A DNA stretch of 64,000 nucleotides from Marinomonas lutimaris (GCF_019426345.1 NZ_JAHLLW010000012.1:1-64000), one strand, 5' to 3'. Shown: positions 35,082 through 44,520, numbered from the stretch's first letter. Program-made: numbers and translations. Notes: generated by a model not told the origin, from the letters alone.

Positions 35082-37640
35082 TTAGCCTACCTTCGCAATT
35101 AATTGTTGTTTCTCCGCTTCTGTTGCCGGACGCATTTGACTGCGCTCTTCAACAAAGACCACATTGCTATCACTTCCCTCATAATTCACAAATTGGCGGA
35201 AAGTCTTTAATGCTTCAGGATCTTGCAACGTGGTTTTCCATTCGCACTGGAAGGTATTTACTACGTGTTGCATACTGGCTTCAAGCTCTGAACATAAGCC
35301 CAGTTTGTCGTTAATCACTACGTCTTTAAGATAGTCCAAACCGCCTTCTAGGCCGTCCATCCAAACGGAGGTACGCTGCAATCGATCCGCGGTTTTGGTG
35401 TAAAACATCAATACGCGGTCGATGTATTTCACCAAGGTTTCATCGTCCAGATCTTTGGCAAACAAGTCACCGTGGCGTGGTTTCATACCGCCATTACCGC
35501 AAACATATAGATTCCAGCCGCCTTCAGTGGCGATCACACCAATATCTTTACTCTGAGCTTCAGCGCATTCCCTCGTACAACCAGATACCGCAAATTTGAT
35601 TTTATGGGGTGAGCGCAAGCCCTTATAACGATTCTCTAGATCAATCGCCATCTTCATGCTGTCATTCACGCCGTAGCGGCACCAAGTGCTACCAACGCAA
35701 GATTTCACTGTACGTAAGGATTTGCCATAGGCTTGACCGGTTTCAAAACCCGCTGCAATTAACTTTTCCCAAATTTCGGGTAATTGCGGCAGAGTGGCAC
35801 CAAACAAATCAATACGTTGGCCTCCAGTGACCTTGGTGTATAAGCCGTACTCTTTTGCTACCTCGCCTAATACAATCAATTTATCAGGGGTTATTTCACC
35901 TCCGGGAATTCGTGGCACAATGGAGTAAGTCCCGTCTTTTTGCATATTGGCCAAAAAGCGATCATTAGTGTCTTGCAAGCTGATGTGTTCTTTTTTCAAC
36001 ACGTAGTCGTTCCAAACACTGGCTAAAATAGAACCAACAGCGGGTTTACAAATTTCACAACCGTGCCCTTTGCCATGTTGGTTTAACAATTCAGCAAAAG
36101 TTTTGATTCCACCGACTTTCACTAGGTTGTACAAATCTTGGCGGGTATAAGCAAAATGTTCACAAATGTCTGTGCTGACCTCAACACCCAAGGCTAACAA
36201 TTCGTTGTCGACGACTTTTTTCAATAAAGCCGCGCAACCACCACAACCCGTTCCTGCTTTCGTAATACCTTTCACATCACCGACGGACAAAGCACCACTA
36301 CAAACAGCATCGTTAATATCTTGCTTGGACACGTTATGGCAACTACAAATTGATGCGGTCGCTGGTAAAGCATCTACACCTAGGCCAACGGGAGCATCGC
36401 CCATCGTAGGTAAAATAAGTGCTTGTGCTTGCTCAGGTAAATCAATGGCATTGAGGTAATATTGCAACAAGGTATCGTAATAGCTGTTGTCGCCCACTAA
36501 GACCGCGCCTAATAGCTTTTTACCGTCTTCAGAAACCACCATTTTTCGATAGCTCTGACTTATTTCATCTTGGTAAACAAAGACTTTGCAGCCTTGCGAC
36601 TGAGCATGCGCATCACCAACTGAACCCACATCGCAGCCCAGTAATTTCAGTTTCGTACTCATGTCTGCGCCAGTGAAAGTCACACCCGCATCACCCATAA
36701 GATGCCCAGCAGCTGACTTTGCCATGGCATAACCAGGTGCAACTAAGCCAAAAATACGATTATTCCAAAGCGCACACTCGCCAATGGCATAAATGTCTTC
36801 ATCACTGGTTTGGCAGTGATTATTAACACTGATGCCGCCACGCTCTCCGACCGTTAAGCCAGATTGATGTGCCAAAGCATCCTGCGGTCGAATCCCCGCA
36901 GAGAATAAAATAAGATCCGTTTCAAGATGAGAGCCATCAGCAAAGTTCATGCGATGAAAAGCACTCTCTCCATCAATTATTTCTTTGGTCGCGGTGTCGG
37001 TATGTACCTTTACACCTAACCCCTCGATCATTTCCTTAAGAACCGCACCGCCCTTTTCATCTAATTGAACCGGCATTAAACGTGGCGCAAACTCTACTAC
37101 ACTGGTTTCCAAGCCAAGATTTTTGAGCGCATTAGCCGCTTCCAACCCCAGTAAACCACCACCGACAACCGTGCCTCGTGTTACTTGTTTTGCACAAGCT
37201 CGGATTGCATCTAAATCGTCAAGAGTACGATAAACAAAGGTGTTATCACGTTTATGACCTGGAATAGGCGGAACAAAGGGATAAGAGCCTGTCGCCAGAA
37301 CAAGCTTGTCATAAGACAATGACTCGCCATTTTGTAATATGAGCGTCTTCGCCTCACGGTCGATCTCGGTCACCAGGCTATTGGTAAAATAACGCACACC
37401 ATGTTCACTATATAAAGTGCCATCTGTCATGGCCAAATCAGCCGCACCTTTGCCAGTGAAATATTCGCTGAGATGTACACGGTCATAAGCTAAATACGGC
37501 TCTTCACCAAACACCGTAATTTGAAACTCTTCATGGCCAGCTTGGGCAATCATTTGCTCGACAAAGTGATGGCCAACCATACCATTACCGATTACCACTA
37601 GATGAGGTTTAGTATTAAGAAAAGACTCTGTTGACGTCAT
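35082..37640 (-). CDS. nirB: Nitrite reductase large subunit (NADH)
   Basis: An 852-residue sirohaem enzyme reducing nitrite to ammonium. The N-terminal FAD/NAD module begins LVVIGNGMVGHHFVEQM and has VVGGGLLGLEAANAL. A BFD-like [2Fe-2S] domain (CSCHNV...GTGCGGC) near 420-475 and a second Cys pair (GCEICKP) follow. The C-terminal sirohaem/[4Fe-4S] ligands are CVGSTWCRYG and VSGCTRECAEAQ. AAGGGGA precedes the start. It belongs to the nrt-nir transcript and sits 71 bases after the FAD oxidoreductase gene. Confidence 0.97.
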   Translation of the reverse strand: MTSTESFLNTKPHLVVIGNGMVGHHFVEQMIAQAGHEEFQITVFGEEPYLAYDRVHLSEYFTGKGAADLAMTDGTLYSEHGVRYFTNSLVTEIDREAKTLILQNGESLSYDKLVLATGSYPFVPPIPGHKRDNTFVYRTLDDLDAIRACAKQVTRGTVVGGGLLGLEAANALKNLGLETSVVEFAPRLMPVQLDEKGGAVLKEMIEGLGVKVHTDTATKEIIDGESAFHRMNFADGSHLETDLILFSAGIRPQDALAHQSGLTVGERGGISVNNHCQTSDEDIYAIGECALWNNRIFGLVAPGYAMAKSAAGHLMGDAGVTFTGADMSTKLKLLGCDVGSVGDAHAQSQGCKVFVYQDEISQSYRKMVVSEDGKKLLGAVLVGDNSYYDTLLQYYLNAIDLPEQAQALILPTMGDAPVGLGVDALPATASICSCHNVSKQDINDAVCSGALSVGDVKGITKAGTGCGGCAALLKKVVDNELLALGVEVSTDICEHFAYTRQDLYNLVKVGGIKTFAELLNQHGKGHGCEICKPAVGSILASVWNDYVLKKEHISLQDTNDRFLANMQKDGTYSIVPRIPGGEITPDKLIVLGEVAKEYGLYTKVTGGQRIDLFGATLPQLPEIWEKLIAAGFETGQAYGKSLRTVKSCVGSTWCRYGVNDSMKMAIDLENRYKGLRSPHKIKFAVSGCTRECAEAQSKDIGVIATEGGWNLYVCGNGGMKPRHGDLFAKDLDDETLVKYIDRVLMFYTKTADRLQRTSVWMDGLEGGLDYLKDVVINDKLGLCSELEASMQHVVNTFQCEWKTTLQDPEALKTFRQFVNYEGSDSNVVFVEERSQMRPATEAEKQQLIAKVG

Positions 37641-37711
37641 TTTATTCCCCTTGCAATAACTCTTATTGAAGTAACATGCCTAACGGCTAGCAACGTCTAA
37701 AACGGCTTAAT

Positions 37712-38953
37712 TCAGGCGACTTGAGGACAGCAATACGCTTCGCCAAATACCAGTAAATCAAGCATGTCAGAGACATTGGTCTTATTTTGAATTAGCTGGA
37801 AATACCAGCTTCCATCGGCGACGTTGCCATAAAGAATTGCGCCAACCAGTAAGCCATCGTTGACCACCAGTTTGCGGTAATGATTTGCGCTAACATCTTT
37901 AAAAAAGATGCAGCTGTCTTCTTCTGAAGGTTGAATCTTACCAACTGAAAAAAGATTCACGCCTGACACTTTCAACTTAGTAGGAGTGGGTTCTATCACA
38001 AACGCAGCCTCTTCCCCGACCAATACCTTCATCAAGACGTTAATTTGTGTCCAAATAGGCGCCACTAAGCCAAAGGTTTGTCGATCAAATTCACAACATT
38101 CTCCCAATGCAAATACATCTTGGTGAGATGTCTTCATTTGGTCATCGACTAAAATAGCTCGACCGGTCTCTAAACCAGCCGCCCTGGCTAAAGTAATTTC
38201 AGGGTAAATTCCAGCCGCCATCACGACTAAACTCACCGTTAGCTGTTCACCATTTTGACAAACCACATGGGACACTCGACCGTCATCCGCTTGCTTAAAG
38301 GACTCTGGTGACTCGCCAAGGCGAAATTCAATGCCCATTTGCGTAAGTCTATTAAGCAAAAGCTCAGCTGATTCTTCGTCTAGCTGACGATTTAGCAACC
38401 ACTTTGAGCGATGAAACACCACCACTTTGTGACCACGTTTCACCAAGCCCACTGCGGCTTCTAGACCCAACAAGCCACCGCCAATCACACAAACTGATTG
38501 GCTACCTTTCAGCTGAGTCATGACATCTACATCATTCCAAGTACGAAAGCCCATTACATTAGGGGCCGACCCCCCTTTGATTGGTAACACACTTGCCCGA
38601 GAACCAGTCGCTAGCACTAATTGATCGTATTTAATGGTTTTTCCACTGGCTAATAAGAGCGTTTTATTTTTCGGGTCCAACTTAATAGCGGGATCATTGG
38701 ACACAATATCAACGCCATCTTCTTGCATCTTCTGCGCATCAACAAATGACATATCGGCGTCAGAAATATCCTTTGCCAATAAAGAGGACAACATGATGCG
38801 GTTATAGCCAACTCTGGATTCCTCTCCAACCAAAACTATTTGGTAATCATCGCCATGCGCTTTTTCGAAGTCGTGCGCAAGCTTGCTGCCAGCCATGCCA
38901 GCACCAACAATGACGAGACGGCGTTTCACCGGCTGAGAGATAAGACTAGGCAT
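37712..38953 (-). CDS. NAD(P)/FAD oxidoreductase, candidate electron donor to NasA
   Basis: A 413-residue flavoprotein that aligns with only the N-terminal FAD/NAD half of NirB. It has LVIVGAGMAGSKLAHDF, an ATGSR motif, VIGGGLLGLEAAVGLVKRG and VFALGECCEF, and ends (FGEAYCCPQVA) where NirB would begin its [2Fe-2S] domain. In Klebsiella-type systems a separate flavoprotein (NasC) delivers NADH electrons to NasA; this gene is the best local candidate. ATG 38953 overlaps the transporter ATPase stop by eight bases; ATG 38968 is the alternative. Confidence 0.82.
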   Translation of the reverse strand: MPSLISQPVKRRLVIVGAGMAGSKLAHDFEKAHGDDYQIVLVGEESRVGYNRIMLSSLLAKDISDADMSFVDAQKMQEDGVDIVSNDPAIKLDPKNKTLLLASGKTIKYDQLVLATGSRASVLPIKGGSAPNVMGFRTWNDVDVMTQLKGSQSVCVIGGGLLGLEAAVGLVKRGHKVVVFHRSKWLLNRQLDEESAELLLNRLTQMGIEFRLGESPESFKQADDGRVSHVVCQNGEQLTVSLVVMAAGIYPEITLARAAGLETGRAILVDDQMKTSHQDVFALGECCEFDRQTFGLVAPIWTQINVLMKVLVGEEAAFVIEPTPTKLKVSGVNLFSVGKIQPSEEDSCIFFKDVSANHYRKLVVNDGLLVGAILYGNVADGSWYFQLIQNKTNVSDMLDLLVFGEAYCCPQVA

Positions 38954-39794
38954 TCGCAACCTTGGCACTGGCCGCCACCGTTTTACTCTTAGCCGTTGCT
39001 TGAATCGGCTCTACTTTACGTTGTTTTTCATATAAGAAGGTCAACACTTGGGTCCGATAATCCACGTACCTTGGGTCATTCGCTAAGGCCAGACGTTCAC
39101 GAGGACGCTCAAGATCAACATGCAGAATTTCCCCTACGGTTGCTGCTGGGCCATTCGTCATCATCACAATACGATCCGACAACAACACAGCTTCGTCCAC
39201 ATCATGGGTGATCATAATCACTGTGTTGTTAAGGTCTTTTTGAATTTCCATCAACGAGTCTTGAAGATGCGCTCGAGTCAAAGCATCCAAGGCGCCGAAA
39301 GGTTCATCCATCAGTAACACACTAGGCTCCATCGCCAAGGCTCTGGCGATACCAACACGCTGTTTCATACCGCCAGAAATTTCATCTGGGCGCTTGTCCG
39401 CTGCATGGGTCATATGCACCAACTCTAGGTTGTGCATAATCCAATCATGCATTTCTTTCTTTGATTTGGTTTTACGAAAAACCTGCTTTACCGCCAATTC
39501 AACATTTTGGTAAGAGGTTAACCAAGGCAGTAAAGAATGATTTTGGAAAACCACCGCACGTTCTGGCCCAGGCCCTTTAACTTCACGGCCGTCCAATAAA
39601 ATTCCGCCTTCAGTCGCATCGTATAAACCGGCCACTATGTTGAGAACTGTCGATTTACCGCAGCCGGAATGGCCGATCAGAGAGACAAATTCGCCCTTCT
39701 CTATTTTTAAACTGACATTGTCCAGCGCTTTAAACGGCCCTTTTGGCGTTGGGAACTCAATCGATATGTGACTGATATCTAAATGTGTTGCCAT
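38946..39794 (-). CDS. nrtC: Nitrate ABC transporter, ATP-binding subunit
   Basis: A 282-residue ATPase of the NrtCD/SsuB-like group powering nitrate/nitrite import. Walker A is GHSGCGKST, the Q loop is in VFQNHSLLPW, the signature is SGGMKQR, Walker B is VLLMDEPFGALD, and the switch His is in MITHDVDEA. ATG 39794 (MATHLDIS) has GGAG seven bases upstream; a TTG at 39806 overlaps that site. It lies between the permease (39 bases) and the FAD oxidoreductase (overlap). It lacks the C-terminal NrtA-like domain found in cyanobacterial NrtC, so nasD is an equally valid name. Confidence 0.92.
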   Translation of the reverse strand: MATHLDISHISIEFPTPKGPFKALDNVSLKIEKGEFVSLIGHSGCGKSTVLNIVAGLYDATEGGILLDGREVKGPGPERAVVFQNHSLLPWLTSYQNVELAVKQVFRKTKSKKEMHDWIMHNLELVHMTHAADKRPDEISGGMKQRVGIARALAMEPSVLLMDEPFGALDALTRAHLQDSLMEIQKDLNNTVIMITHDVDEAVLLSDRIVMMTNGPAATVGEILHVDLERPRERLALANDPRYVDYRTQVLTFLYEKQRKVEPIQATAKSKTVAASAKVANA

Positions 39795-39833
39795 GTTTTT
39801 CTCCAATCCAATCTGTTTCTAATAAAAGTCTAC

Positions 39834-40805
39834 TTAGCGCAATATCTGAGTTTTATCCCAAGAAACAAAACGCTGAATCGTCAACATGACTCTATCTAGC
39901 AAATAGCCGATGAAACCTATCATCAACACCGCCACCATGATTCGGCCTAATGAATTCGAACTGCCGTTCTGGAATTCGTCCCAAACAAACTTCCCTAATC
40001 CTGGATTTTGCGCCAACATTTCCGCTGCGATCAGCACCATCCAAGCAATACCAAGAGACAAGCGTAGACCAGTAAACATAAGAGGAATTGCCGACGGAAT
40101 GACAATTTTCATCACATGTGTCATCCAACCAAGACGCAATACTTTTGACACGTTAAGTAGGTCTTTTTCCACCGCAGCCACGCCAACTGCGGTGTTAATT
40201 AGCGTTGGCCACATGCAACACAAGGTAACGGTGAACATGGAGGTTAAAAAGGATTTAGAAAACATCGGATCATCAGACACGTAACTGGCACTCACCACCA
40301 TGGTCACCAAGGGCAACCATGCCAACGGTGACACGGGTTTGAATACCTGAATGACAGGATTTAAAGCACTGTAAACGGAGCGATTCAAGCCAATCAAAAT
40401 CCCCAATGGAATAGCAATTAAACTCGCCAAGCCAAAGCCGGCCAACACGGTATAAAGACTGGTAAATATCTGATCAAAAAAAGTAGGCTTTCCTGTGTAA
40501 TCTCTTAACGTACCAACATAACTTGGATCTTTAGCTTGTCGCTCGGCAATACGCTCTTCTTGACGCACATAAAATTTATCTTCTTTTACACGCTCTCTCT
40601 GATGCTCAGCAACAAGACTATTCCATTGCTCATAAACCACAACTGGCCCAGGAAACTCACCCAAAGAAGTGTGAACACGACTCGCTCCAACCTGCCACAG
40701 CAAGATAAACACTAGAATGCCAAAGACAGGCAGCAAGATTCCCTTAACAGAAAAGGCACTGATTTTGTCTTTTAATGCAGTCATGGTTACGCTTGATATC
40801 ATCAT
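39834..40805 (-). CDS. nrtB: Nitrate ABC transporter, permease subunit
   Basis: A 323-residue inner-membrane permease with about six hydrophobic segments (first at about 21-41, others from about 118 to 312). The EAA-like coupling region lies around LNVSKVLRLGWMTHVMKIVIPSAIPLMFTGLRLSLG near 215-250. A polar insertion of about 60 residues after TM1 (EHQRERVKEDKFYVRQEERIAERQ) is typical of the NrtB/NasE branch compared with SsuC. Operon context with nrtA, the ATPase and nirBD makes nitrate the expected substrate. Confidence 0.92.
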   Translation of the reverse strand: MMISSVTMTALKDKISAFSVKGILLPVFGILVFILLWQVGASRVHTSLGEFPGPVVVYEQWNSLVAEHQRERVKEDKFYVRQEERIAERQAKDPSYVGTLRDYTGKPTFFDQIFTSLYTVLAGFGLASLIAIPLGILIGLNRSVYSALNPVIQVFKPVSPLAWLPLVTMVVSASYVSDDPMFSKSFLTSMFTVTLCCMWPTLINTAVGVAAVEKDLLNVSKVLRLGWMTHVMKIVIPSAIPLMFTGLRLSLGIAWMVLIAAEMLAQNPGLGKFVWDEFQNGSSNSLGRIMVAVLMIGFIGYLLDRVMLTIQRFVSWDKTQILR

Positions 40806-40831
40806 CTTTTTCTCACTTAATCTTGTTTGGT

Positions 40832-42241
40832 TTAGATCTGGTCGTCGCCTTTTAAACCGATTTTGAAGCTTTTCAAATAATCATTTGGGTGTTTGCCGTC
40901 ATAAGTCACACCATCGATAAAGTCACTTTGTGGTGGCTTAAAACCATCTTCTTTAGCGAAATCAGGGAATTCAGACGCCGTCATCACACCATCTTCTATC
41001 AAGGATTTTGCGGCTTGCGCATAAATATCAGGACGATAGACATCTTTGGCGGTCTTCATGAACCATTCGTCAGACTTAGGTTCGGCGATTTGCCCCCAAC
41101 GACGCATTTGCGTTAGGTACCAAATCGCATCGCTGTAATAGGGATAAGTTGCGTGGTGACGAAAGAAAACATTGAAATCGGGTATTTCACGCTTATCACC
41201 TTTTTCATACTCAAACGTCCCAGTCATGCTATTAGCGATCACATCGTAATCAGCACCGACATATTGACTACGTGCGAGTATTTTTACCGCTTCCGGACGA
41301 TTGGCGTTGTTGTTTTCATCTAACCATTTCGCAGCGCGAATCATGGCTTTTACAACACGAATATGAGTATTTGGGTATTTTTCCGCCCATTCACTGCTCA
41401 CACCGAAAACTTTCTCTGGGTTGTTTTTCCAGATTTCATAATCTGTAATGACTGGTACACCAATACCTTTAAAGACGGCTTGTTGGTTCCAAGGTTCGCC
41501 AACGCAATAACCAGAAATCGTGCCTGCTTCCATAGTGGCTGGCATTTGTGGTGGTGGCGTCACAGACAACAAAGCATCGGCGTTAATTTGACCACTGGTA
41601 TCGCCTCGTGCTGGCGCGTAATAACCCGGATGGATGCCACCTGCAGCAAGCCAATAACGCAGCTCGTAGTTATGTGTTGAAACAGGAAACACCATGCCCA
41701 TTTTGAATGGCTTGCCTTGTGCTTTATAGCCATCGATCACAGGTTTTAAAGCGCTGGCGCTAATAGGATGTACAGGCTTTCCATCTGGACCGTTAGGAAT
41801 GTTTTTCTTCATTTCATCCCAAACATCATTTGAAACGGTAATCCCGTTACCATTCAAATCCATACTAAAAGCCGTCACTATGTGTGCTTTTGTACCGTAT
41901 CCGATGGTTGCACCAAGTGGCTGACCCGCTAACATGTGAGCGCCGTCCAACTGACCGTCAATGACTCGATCTAGTAAAACTTTCCAGTTTGCTTGCGCTT
42001 CTAAAGTGACGTACAAACCTTCGTCTTCGAAATAGCCTTTCTCATAAGCAATAGCTAATGGCGCCATATCGGTCAATTTGATAAAGCCAAATTTAAGCTC
42101 TTCTTTTTCTGCATAACCTAGTTCTGCATGCGCCGCCCCAGATAAGAGTGCAGAGCCCAACAATATAGAAAGACTAGCTTTTTGAGTGGCATTGACGAAT
42201 ATCGGAAAAGGAATTACCGCTTTCAAAAATCTTAGGTTCAT
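40832..42241 (-). CDS. nrtA: Nitrate ABC transporter, substrate-binding protein
   Basis: A 469-residue exported nitrate/nitrite-binding protein of the NrtA/NasF/CmpA family. A signal peptide covers about residues 1-39 (cleavage near GAAHAE). The mature part has [45 protein letters not shown] and [18 protein letters not shown], all typical. GGAGCGAG precedes the ATG. It is the first gene of the long transport/nitrite-reduction transcript and follows a sigma-54 promoter, a two-hairpin motif and a terminator, so its expression is gated at initiation and in the leader. Confidence 0.95.
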   Translation of the reverse strand: MNLRFLKAVIPFPIFVNATQKASLSILLGSALLSGAAHAELGYAEKEELKFGFIKLTDMAPLAIAYEKGYFEDEGLYVTLEAQANWKVLLDRVIDGQLDGAHMLAGQPLGATIGYGTKAHIVTAFSMDLNGNGITVSNDVWDEMKKNIPNGPDGKPVHPISASALKPVIDGYKAQGKPFKMGMVFPVSTHNYELRYWLAAGGIHPGYYAPARGDTSGQINADALLSVTPPPQMPATMEAGTISGYCVGEPWNQQAVFKGIGVPVITDYEIWKNNPEKVFGVSSEWAEKYPNTHIRVVKAMIRAAKWLDENNNANRPEAVKILARSQYVGADYDVIANSMTGTFEYEKGDKREIPDFNVFFRHHATYPYYSDAIWYLTQMRRWGQIAEPKSDEWFMKTAKDVYRPDIYAQAAKSLIEDGVMTASEFPDFAKEDGFKPPQSDFIDGVTYDGKHPNDYLKSFKIGLKGDDQI

Positions 42242-42280
42242 AGTCTCGCTCCGCGTAAGGGATTAAAAAGTACAAAAACA

Positions 42281-42325
42281 AAAAAGGCGCATGCGAATCA
42301 CAAAATTTGTGTTCGCAGGCGCCTT
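42281..42325 (-). terminator. Leader terminator (attenuator) of nrtA
   Basis: Read leftward, AAAGGCGC-CTGCGAA pairs with TTCGCA-T-GCGCCTTT around CACAAATTTTGTG, with a bulge and a small internal loop, and runs into TTTTTTGTTTTTG. It ends 40 bases upstream of the nrtA ATG and downstream of its sigma-54 promoter. It therefore lies in the leader and must be relieved for expression. Confidence 0.85.
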
Positions 42326-42336
42326 TGCCATTCATA

Positions 42337-42399
42337 GAAAGCCCTACATTGGACTTTCAATAATGTGGGTGACAATTAACGATCGTTGCTAATTTCACC
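42337..42399 (-). promoter_or_regulatory. Two-hairpin ANTAR-type antitermination element
   Basis: Hairpin P1 (42399-42368): GGTGA/TCACC plus AATTAGC/GTTAATT closing a loop that starts AACGAT. Hairpin P2 (42358-42337): GAAAGTCC/GGGCTTTC closing the hexaloop AATGTA. Both loops have A at position 1 and G at position 4, the signature of RNA bound by ANTAR proteins. The terminator follows 11 bases after P2. NasT, encoded just upstream, is an ANTAR protein. Confidence 0.75.
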
Positions 42400-42452
42400 A
42401 AAATTTTTTTAAAACTCTATGTCTCTATAAATAATTCTATGATTTTTATAAA

Positions 42453-42468
42453 GCACGCAGCGTGCCAA
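42453..42468 (-). promoter_or_regulatory. Sigma-54 promoter for nrtA
   Basis: On the minus strand TTGGCACG-CTGC-GTGCT has GG (42466-42465), ten bases, then GC (42454-42453), one mismatch from the -24/-12 consensus TTGGCACG-N4-TTGCW. Initiation near 42441 gives a leader of about 200 bases that includes the two hairpins and terminator. A dyad at 42505-42527 (AGTGT...ACACT around TTATCTAGATAA) lies upstream. Confidence 0.8.
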
Positions 42469-42599
42469 TATAACTAACTCAATGATTTATAAGTTTTTTA
42501 GGGTAGTGTGCTTATCTAGATAACACTATTCAACACGTAATATGAACCTATTCGCCCAACAATCAAGCAGAGCGCACTAAAAGAAGACACGCAAACACA

Positions 42600-43802
42600 T
42601 TATTTAGCCGATGTATCAAAACCGGCTAAAATCCCATCTGGATGCAAACGTATCTTTCCTGCCGCAACGGCATCCAACCAAGTTTCCTCCTGCTCGACAG
42701 ACAAATACCAATCCCTACTTTCACCTTCTTCAGGAAAACCTAAAGCTTTGTTATAAAGATCCTGACGATAAACTTGCTCTGCCACTTTACTCAGTGACTG
42801 AATCTCCCCCAGCTGCTGCCAACGATGCATTTGCGCCATAATCCATAATGCGTAACTAGGTAAAGGTTTATTAATATCGCTACCAGAAAAACGCTGATAC
42901 GCCTTCATTGGCCAATCAAATTGACCTTTTGGTTTAATGGCACTGAAACCATAAACTAGCTGCTCTAGTGTGCAATTCAGATAATCTGGATGACTTAATA
43001 TACTCAGCAACTCAGTTTGGTTGCTGGGCTCATCTACCCACAAACAGGCTTTTTCTAAGGCGCGAATAATTGACAAATACACGGCTTGGTTCCGTTCGGC
43101 CCAAACAGAGTTCACGCCAAATACTTTTTCTGGTGTACTCCCCCAAATTTCATAACCAGTCACCAACATATGCCCAATACCTTGCTCAACAGCAAGACTG
43201 TTCCATGGCTCACCGACGCAATAACCATCGATATCACCCTGCCTTAAGCTATCGAGCATCTTCACAGGTGGAACCACGACTATTTGCATATCTTTATCGG
43301 AATCAATTCCGGCGCGGCTTAGCCAATCTCTTAGCTGATAGTTATGGGATGAATAAGGATAAACCATTGCAAAACGTAATGGTGCCGCGTCAGCTCCTCG
43401 GGCATCGAGCAATTTTTTCAACGCCACACCTGTGCGAATATCAACCGAAGACTCAGCATAATGCTGCAACTCTTCATACAGGGCATTACCAATCGTGATG
43501 CCGTTGCCGTTATGGCTTACGGTAAAACTCGTTTGCATGGCGGTCTTAATGGTACCAACCCCCAAACTGGCCGCAATCGGCATAGACGCCAACATATGAG
43601 CGCCATCAAGCAGATTAAAGGCCACTTTATCGCGGATACTTGCCCAAGATGCTTCTTTAGATAGCACCACATCCACGCCTTCTTGAATGAAAAAGCCTTT
43701 TTCTTGGGCAATTACAAAGGGGGCACAATCGATCAATGGAATAAAACCAATACGAACAGGTTCACTATTTTGAATAATATTATTTGGCTGCATCAGGTTC
43801 AT
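42600..43802 (-). CDS. nasS: Cytoplasmic nitrate sensor NasS
   Basis: A 400-residue homologue of the nitrate-binding protein without a signal peptide: it starts directly into [49 protein letters not shown] and [18 protein letters not shown] repeat the NrtA ligand-site segments. In known systems NasS binds NasT and releases it when nitrate or nitrite is present. The start overlaps the nasT stop by four bases with GGGAGG upstream, so the pair is made together. A 358-base gap (42242-42599) with the nrtA control region follows. Confidence 0.93.
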   Translation of the reverse strand: MNLMQPNNIIQNSEPVRIGFIPLIDCAPFVIAQEKGFFIQEGVDVVLSKEASWASIRDKVAFNLLDGAHMLASMPIAASLGVGTIKTAMQTSFTVSHNGNGITIGNALYEELQHYAESSVDIRTGVALKKLLDARGADAAPLRFAMVYPYSSHNYQLRDWLSRAGIDSDKDMQIVVVPPVKMLDSLRQGDIDGYCVGEPWNSLAVEQGIGHMLVTGYEIWGSTPEKVFGVNSVWAERNQAVYLSIIRALEKACLWVDEPSNQTELLSILSHPDYLNCTLEQLVYGFSAIKPKGQFDWPMKAYQRFSGSDINKPLPSYALWIMAQMHRWQQLGEIQSLSKVAEQVYRQDLYNKALGFPEEGESRDWYLSVEQEETWLDAVAAGKIRLHPDGILAGFDTSAK

Positions 43803-44404
43803 TTTGAACCTCCCATCAGTTCCATCACAGAGATGATATTACGAGCTACGTCTGTCATTCGCTGACTACGATCCATCGCGAGTTTCCTCAGCGCTTTATA
43901 AGCAGCAGGCTCATCACATTGTTGATGTTTCATTATCAGCCCTTTTGCTTTATCTATCAGCTTACGGTCTTCAAGCTGACTTTTTACGGATTCTAATTCC
44001 GACCTTAGCGCCTGAAACTCTCGAAATCTTGCAATGGCAACTTGCAGCAACGCTTTAACGCTACCACTGTTAACACCATCAACCACATAGGCGCTGACAC
44101 CCGCTCGAATAGCCGCTTCCACGTGTCTGGAATCATCTTCTTCGGCAAACATCACAATAGGACGAGGATTATCTTTGGTAAGTCGAGACATGTTTTCCAA
44201 CATATCTCGATCTGGGGATTCGATATCAATAATGACCATATCTGGTTGAAATTCGTTAACTGCTTCCGTTAGATTCTTGGCATTTTCCAGTCGTCTAATT
44301 ACGCGATAACCACTATCAATCATGGCTTGCTCTACAATGGCTGCTCGTGCGGGCTCATTGTCAACAAGCATCACGGTTAATTCTTTTTCTGGGCGAGCAG
44401 GCAT
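43799..44404 (-). CDS. nasT: ANTAR-domain antiterminator NasT
   Basis: A 201-residue regulator with an N-terminal receiver (VMLVDNEPARAAIVEQ; acidic D60 in VIIDIESPDRD) and a C-terminal ANTAR RNA-binding domain from about residue 138. The ANTAR part shows LEDRKLIDKAKGLIMKHQQCDEPAAYKALRKLAMDRSQRMTDVARNII with the conserved AKG, Ala-Tyr and Leu-Arg positions. Known NasT proteins bind nitrate-leader RNA and prevent termination once freed from NasS. The nrtA leader carries the expected two-hairpin target. It is translationally coupled to nasS. Confidence 0.94.
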   Translation of the reverse strand: MPARPEKELTVMLVDNEPARAAIVEQAMIDSGYRVIRRLENAKNLTEAVNEFQPDMVIIDIESPDRDMLENMSRLTKDNPRPIVMFAEEDDSRHVEAAIRAGVSAYVVDGVNSGSVKALLQVAIARFREFQALRSELESVKSQLEDRKLIDKAKGLIMKHQQCDEPAAYKALRKLAMDRSQRMTDVARNIISVMELMGGSK

Positions 44405-44494
44405 GGTGCATTCTCTTAAAAACGTGAAGTCATTCTCAGATAAAATGCAAGATATGCGCCATTTCGATACACTATTTTTCTAGAGGATTAAACG

Positions 44495-44520
44495 CAAAAA
44501 AGGCTCAAAATAGAGCCTTT
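44495..44520 (-). terminator. Terminator of the LuxR-type regulator gene
   Basis: Leftward, AAAGGCTC/GAGCCTTT forms a perfect 8-bp stem on a 6-base loop followed by TTTTTTG. It lies 73 bases after the regulator's stop and 91 bases before nasT. It insulates nasTS from the secretion genes. Confidence 0.85.

Noticed and set aside
44495-44520. Hairpin upstream of nasT considered as a third nitrate-leader attenuator
   Set aside because: Its hexaloop is TATTTT without A1/G4, no second hairpin or sigma-54 site precedes it, and it fits as the terminator of the LuxR-type gene.
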